Shown one piece after another: positions 23,530 to 26,920 of a stretch of 26,920 nt of DNA. The notes below the pieces were generated by a model. It was not told where the DNA came from. It made no database searches and saw nothing but the letters and a program-made list of their open reading frames with translations. Position numbers and translations under genes: made by a program. This stretch comes from Firmicutes bacterium UBA4882. Lineage in GTDB: Bacteria; Bacillota; UBA4882. The stretch spans positions 141,683-168,602 of the forward strand of contig DHDG01000039.1 of the NCBI GenBank assembly GCA_002399265.1, given 5' to 3'. The first letter of the stretch is position 1. The number at the start of each line of letters is the position of its first letter.

Positions 23530-24726
23530 TTACCGCCGTCCAAACAATCCGGGGCGTCTGCGTACCAGTATCCCGTCCGGACAAGTCAGCGCCAGGGAGG
23601 CGTCCCCGCCACGTAAAGAAACCCATCCGAGTCCGGCGACAGCCAGGTCTTCCCCATCCTTTATTTGATAAGTCTGCGTAATAGGCGCGGCCAGTTTCGT
23701 GCGGCAGGCGGCACATGGCAAGGCGAGCCAATCTGGTGGATTTTGCAGAAAAGTAGCAGCCCGGTCAGAGCTGGTGCGATGAAAGACAACCTCGCGACCA
23801 GCGTAGCACAGCAGAGTACGCACCTCAGCGGCCTGATTAGTGAATGCCGCCAGCCCTGCGAAAGTGACTGCTTGTCCCGGTTCCAAATGATACAGTCTGG
23901 CCTGCAGTTTTTTGCCAGCAAAAGCCAGTTCTGCCCCACAGTCCGGACAAACTAAATCGCTGAGCCGATCGCCAGGTGCGATTCCCGGAGTGTCAATCCA
24001 GTTGATCCCGTCTTTGCCGGTAACGGTAACGGTATACTGGGTAGTACCAGGAAAGTGCGATACCAAAGGCGCAGTGCTGGCGTTTTGTCCGTGTCCTGCC
24101 GCTCCCTGTCCGTGTCCAGCTCCCTTTCCGTGCCCGTATCCGTATCCCTGTCCCGGGGCAGTCCCGGTGACGCCAGACAGGACCTGTAGTAATGAAGACT
24201 TGCCGACATTGGTCGCTCCGACCAACGCGATGCGCTCCAATTTTTCTTCACGGATCAGGACTTTAACGGCGTCCAGATCCCGGGCGCGGATTGTCCCACA
24301 GGTAATGATACCGGCTGGCGCTGGTACAGTACCTTTTACCCGCTGCCGCACCCAGGCTGCAATTTCATCTGATTTCGACACTGACGGCAGCAAATCGATT
24401 TTATTGATCAATATGTAATAAGGGCGTTTTCCGAATAGCGGCAGCCATTCGGGATGCCAGGTGCCTTCGAAGTCAAACGGATCAACAATAAAGAATACCG
24501 CCCTGGCAGAGGCCGCCCCCTTTGAGACAGCATCCAATACTGTCTGAACGGTCAGACGTACCGGCTCGGCTTTGCCATAATGACGGATGCGGAAGCAGCG
24601 CCGGCATAAAGTTTCTGAATTGGATTGCCCCAAAACATGCGCCGGTACAAAGCCGCGTTCTTCCGACGAATCACTGTGGAGCTGCGCGCCACAGCCCGGA
24701 CATCTCAATCCTGCGTGCTTGTCCAT
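23530..24726 (-). CDS. yqeH: YqeH, circularly permuted ribosome-assembly GTPase
   Basis: 398 residues. An N-terminal zinc finger (Cys9, Cys12, Cys41, Cys44) precedes a GTPase with permuted motif order: G4 NKID (108-111), G1 GATNVGKSS (170-178), G2 PGTTQ (226-230), G3 DTPG (245-248). The YqeH family acts in 30S subunit assembly. Two things are odd: a Gly/His-rich insertion (about 187-215) between G1 and G2, and two further Cys pairs (VCPDCG at 260-263 and PCAAC near the C-terminus) that I do not recall in B. subtilis YqeH. It follows yqeG directly, the usual pairing. Confidence 0.94.
   Translation of the reverse strand: MDKHAGLRCPGCGAQLHSDSSEERGFVPAHVLGQSNSETLCRRCFRIRHYGKAEPVRLTVQTVLDAVSKGAASARAVFFIVDPFDFEGTWHPEWLPLFGKRPYYILINKIDLLPSVSKSDEIAAWVRQRVKGTVPAPAGIITCGTIRARDLDAVKVLIREEKLERIALVGATNVGKSSLLQVLSGVTGTAPGQGYGYGHGKGAGHGQGAAGHGQNASTAPLVSHFPGTTQYTVTVTGKDGINWIDTPGIAPGDRLSDLVCPDCGAELAFAGKKLQARLYHLEPGQAVTFAGLAAFTNQAAEVRTLLCYAGREVVFHRTSSDRAATFLQNPPDWLALPCAACRTKLAAPITQTYQIKDGEDLAVAGLGWVSLRGGDASLALTCPDGILVRRRPGLFGRR
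24082..24168 (-). repeat. Low-complexity Gly/His-coding repeats inside yqeH
   Basis: Imperfect short repeats built from CCGTGTCC- and CCGTATCC-like units (forward strand) encode GYGYGHGKGAGHGQGAAGHG. The repeat units keep the reading frame. They lie in the switch I side of the GTPase domain. Confidence 0.7.
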
Positions 24727-24728
24727 TA

Positions 24729-25232
24729 TTACAAAACTCCAGTCCGTCTCATATAATTCAGCACCATCTTTTCAATGATGCGCACCATGCGTGTATAAAG
24801 GAATTCTCTGTTTGACAGCGGCGGCGTCAGTATTGTATAAAGCGCGCAGCGGTTGCCCCCGAAGATGTCGGTAAACAGCTGATCACCAATGACAGCAGTT
24901 TTATCACAAGACGTTCCGAGTAGGGAAAGCGCTTTCAGGAAGGCCCCCCGCCGGGGTTTGATGGCGCGCGGAACAGCCGGTATCCCCAATTTACGGGCTA
25001 CCAGCTGCACACGGGAAGGCATCCCATTCGAAAGAATACATAGTTTGAAACCATCTTTTTTCAGTTTAGCAACCCAGGCGATCAGCTCCGGGCTAACGTG
25101 CGTTACGCCCCATTCCACAATGGTATTGTCGAGATCGAGGATAATAGCCTGAATACCCTGCTTCTTTAAATGCGCCAGATCCAATTCCATCACAGACGGC
25201 GTACAATGCCGCGGCTTGAGCTTTGTAAACAT
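24729..25232 (-). CDS. yqeG: YqeG, HAD-family IIIA phosphatase
   Basis: 167 residues. HAD motif I is ILDLDNTIVEWG (nucleophile and general-acid Asp), motif II is ILSNGM, and the motif III region is IKPRRGAFLKAL with VIGDQLFTDIFGGN as motif IV. Length and motifs fit the YqeG family, whose substrate is not settled. The ATG at 25232 follows GGAGG. It is translationally close to yqeH (two-base gap). Confidence 0.93.
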   Translation of the reverse strand: MFTKLKPRHCTPSVMELDLAHLKKQGIQAIILDLDNTIVEWGVTHVSPELIAWVAKLKKDGFKLCILSNGMPSRVQLVARKLGIPAVPRAIKPRRGAFLKALSLLGTSCDKTAVIGDQLFTDIFGGNRCALYTILTPPLSNREFLYTRMVRIIEKMVLNYMRRTGVL

Positions 25233-25268
25233 ACTGCCTCCACGCCCGAAATTCTTTGCATGGTCATG

Positions 25269-25277
25269 ATTATATCA
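25269..25277 (-). promoter_or_regulatory. Candidate extended -10 promoter for yqeG-yqeH
   Basis: On the minus strand TGATATAAT is a perfect -10 hexamer with the TGn extension, about 35 bp before the yqeG start. No good -35 is found at 17 bp. The rest of the 77-bp gap after sigK holds only a weak GCATGC/GCGTGC hairpin without a T tract. Confidence 0.45.
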
Positions 25278-25309
25278 TATGGTGGTTGACACTGCACGCT
25301 ATTTGCATG

Positions 25310-26020
25310 CTATTGATAACCTTCTTGCAGCATTTCCTTATATAATTTGCGCAAGGCTTTTTTCTCAATGCGCGAAACATAGGAACGCGATATTCCCAGC
25401 AGTTTCGAAATTTCGCGCTGCGTTTTACGGACGCCATCATTCATGCCGTACCGCAATTCCAGCACCTTTTTCTCCCGGCGTCCAAGGGTGTGCATTTTTT
25501 CCCGCAATTTTTCCTCTTCCAGCGCCGTCTCAACCTTTTCGCTAACGGCGTCAGGATCAGTCCCCAGCGTATCCATTACGACCATTTCATTACCGTCATT
25601 GTCAGAGTTAATTGGGTCAAAGAAATACTGCTCATTGCGATTTTTCTTGATCATGCGCAGGTGCATCAGTATTTCGTTTTCAATACATTTGGCTGCGTAG
25701 GTCGCCAGGCGTGTGTTACGGTTGCGTTTGTATGTGGCAATCCCCTTAATCAATCCGATCGTGCCGATTGAGATTAGATCATCTGTTTCTTCGCCCGTGC
25801 CGTCAAATTTTTTGACGATGTGGGCAACGAGCCGCAAGTTGCGCTCAATCAACTGGTAGCGGGCTTCTTCATCGCCCTCGGCCATGCGATCGAGCAACGC
25901 GCTTTCCTCTTCTTCATTAAGCGGCAACGGAAAAACGGTATTGTTGGTGACATACGAAAGCAAAAACAGAAAACCTTCGGCAACAGATGCAAAAGCCCAT
26001 GCCAAAATTGGAAGGTCCAT
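25310..26020 (-). CDS. sigK: RNA polymerase sigma-K factor, pro-form
   Basis: 236 residues, uninterrupted. It starts with a hydrophobic pro-sequence (MDLPILAWAFASVAEGFLFL) ending LLS-YVTNN, matching the site in B. subtilis pro-sigma-K cut by SpoIVFB (after Ser22 here). Region 2 (NLRLVAHIVKKF, DLISIGTIGLIKGI, RLATYAAKCIENEILMHLR) and region 4 with the helix-turn-helix (TQREISKLLGISRSYVSRIEK) are intact. It directs late mother-cell gene expression. The ATG at 26020 has GGGGGTGA upstream. There is no skin-type insertion. Confidence 0.95.
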   Translation of the reverse strand: MDLPILAWAFASVAEGFLFLLSYVTNNTVFPLPLNEEEESALLDRMAEGDEEARYQLIERNLRLVAHIVKKFDGTGEETDDLISIGTIGLIKGIATYKRNRNTRLATYAAKCIENEILMHLRMIKKNRNEQYFFDPINSDNDGNEMVVMDTLGTDPDAVSEKVETALEEEKLREKMHTLGRREKKVLELRYGMNDGVRKTQREISKLLGISRSYVSRIEKKALRKLYKEMLQEGYQ

Positions 26021-26074
26021 AGCTTCACCCCCGAATACCCTCTCAACTACCTTATGCGTAAAAAAACGCGGACG

Positions 26075-26920
26075 TCACTCTTTTAAAGCGACAAATGCTG
26101 CCAAAATTTCCGCGAAAAGGGGGGCGGCAGTCACCGATCCGGATTGACCGTCCTCGATCAGGATTGCCATGCAAAGCGACGGTTCCTGGCCGGGAGTACC
26201 TGGCGCAAAGCCAACAAACCATGCATTGTTAATTGGCATGCCTTCGGGGGTGGTGCGACCTGTTTCCGCCGTACCAGTTTTGCCGGCGCTCCCCCCTTCA
26301 ATGCCAGCAGCTGCCATGCCAGTACCCTGGCTGACGCATTGCCGCATCATCTGTTGCATTTTTTGAGCTGTAGAAGGTTTCATCACGCGCTGCCCTGCGT
26401 CTGGAGTAAAAGTGCGCACGACTACCCCATCATTGGTGCGTAATTCAGCCACCAGGCGCGGAACATGGAGTATGCCACCATTTGCGATGGCTGACGCCAT
26501 TAAGGCGACCTGTAACGGTGTTGCTGAGACCCCTTTTTGACCGAGGGTCAGATTGGCAATATCGGCCGGCAGTAGCGGCCAGCCAACCGGCAGACTTCCG
26601 GCATTCTCGTCGCGCAACCCAATATTAGTTAGTTTACCAATCCCCAATTTCTCAGCAGTCGCCACAATGGCCCTAGCACCCAGTGTCTGTCCAACCGCCA
26701 CAAAGACCGTATTGCAGGACTCAGCGAAGGCGTCGCCGAAACTCAATTCACCATGCCCTTCTTTGCGATGACAATGAACTTGGTGTTGGCCGATATCGAT
26801 GGTTCCCAAATCAACAAAGCGGCTTTCTGGAGTGCAGATGCCATTTTCAAGCGCCGCTACTGCGATCGCAATTTTGAAGACTGAACCGGGAAAGTAAGCG
26901 CTAATCGCCCTGTTGATGAA
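26075..26920 (-). CDS. Penicillin-binding protein transpeptidase domain (partial, N-terminus missing)
   Basis: 281 C-terminal residues are visible; the gene runs off the right edge. All three active-site motifs are present: SVFK in FPGSVFKIAIAVAALE (nucleophile Ser), SCN in FAESCNTVF, and KTGT in AGKTGTAET. NLTLGQKGVSATPLQVALM is typical of class B enzymes (PBP2, FtsI, SpoVD, PbpA). It cross-links peptidoglycan stem peptides outside the membrane. Which subfamily cannot be settled without the N-terminus. It ends 54 bp before sigK. Confidence 0.92.
   Translation of the reverse strand, partial: FINRAISAYFPGSVFKIAIAVAALENGICTPESRFVDLGTIDIGQHQVHCHRKEGHGELSFGDAFAESCNTVFVAVGQTLGARAIVATAEKLGIGKLTNIGLRDENAGSLPVGWPLLPADIANLTLGQKGVSATPLQVALMASAIANGGILHVPRLVAELRTNDGVVVRTFTPDAGQRVMKPSTAQKMQQMMRQCVSQGTGMAAAGIEGGSAGKTGTAETGRTTPEGMPINNAWFVGFAPGTPGQEPSLCMAILIEDGQSGSVTAAPLFAEILAAFVALKE

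Noticed and set aside
25284..25320. Plus-strand TTGACA followed by TATTGA
   Set aside because: The spacing is 19 bp, the -10 is poor, and no plus-strand gene follows; it would only run into sigK antisense.
1..26920. CRISPR array, tRNA or rRNA genes
   Set aside because: No regularly spaced repeats and no cloverleaf or ribosomal RNA segments were recognised on either strand.

Overview
The window is a gene-dense, roughly 50% GC stretch in which every gene I can support lies on the minus strand. It combines endospore genes (a complete spoIIIA operon and a sigma-K gene with its pro-sequence) with a full type IV pilus set that includes an outer-membrane secretin. That pairing points to a diderm, spore-forming Firmicute, most likely a Negativicute of the Sporomusa/Acetonema/Pelosinus kind. 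The lineage is inferred from gene content, not from a search.

In the direction of transcription (high to low coordinates), the window opens with the C-terminal transpeptidase part of a penicillin-binding protein, sigK, yqeG (HAD phosphatase) and yqeH (circularly permuted ribosome-assembly GTPase). Next comes a structured leader of about 100 nt holding three similar hairpins, then pilB, pilT, pilC, pilA (pilin), pilD (prepilin peptidase) and a small ComFB-family gene, closed by a rho-independent terminator. After a candidate promoter lies an IS607-type element with an intact TnpB and a decayed serine recombinase. A second pilus block follows: pilM, pilN, pilO, a PilP/GspC-like gene, a secretin (pilQ) with two C-terminal LysM domains, and three prepilin-type genes (PilV-, PilW- and PilX-like), closed by a terminator. 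Downstream are an M24 peptidase gene and efp (with terminator), then spoIIIAA-AB-AC-AD-AE-AF-AG-AH behind a sigma-E-like promoter, and finally the start of an Asp23/Gls24-family gene.

The pilus genes form a nearly complete machine. PilB and PilT drive extension and retraction, PilC is the platform, PilM/N/O/P form the alignment complex, PilQ is the outer-membrane pore, PilA is the fibre, the three minor prepilins form the tip or initiation complex, and PilD processes the prepilins. PilB carries two MshEN-type motifs and the operon ends with ComFB, so cyclic-dinucleotide control is a reasonable inference. The spoIIIA genes encode the channel between mother cell and forespore, which is itself built from relatives of secretion parts.

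Points most worth a second look: the three-hairpin leader upstream of pilB; the LysM-tailed secretin with no recognisable AMIN domain; the IS607 element wedged between a candidate promoter and pilM, with a catalytically dead recombinase but intact TnpB; and two 24-bp repeat units translated in frame as the N-terminus of SpoIIIAE.
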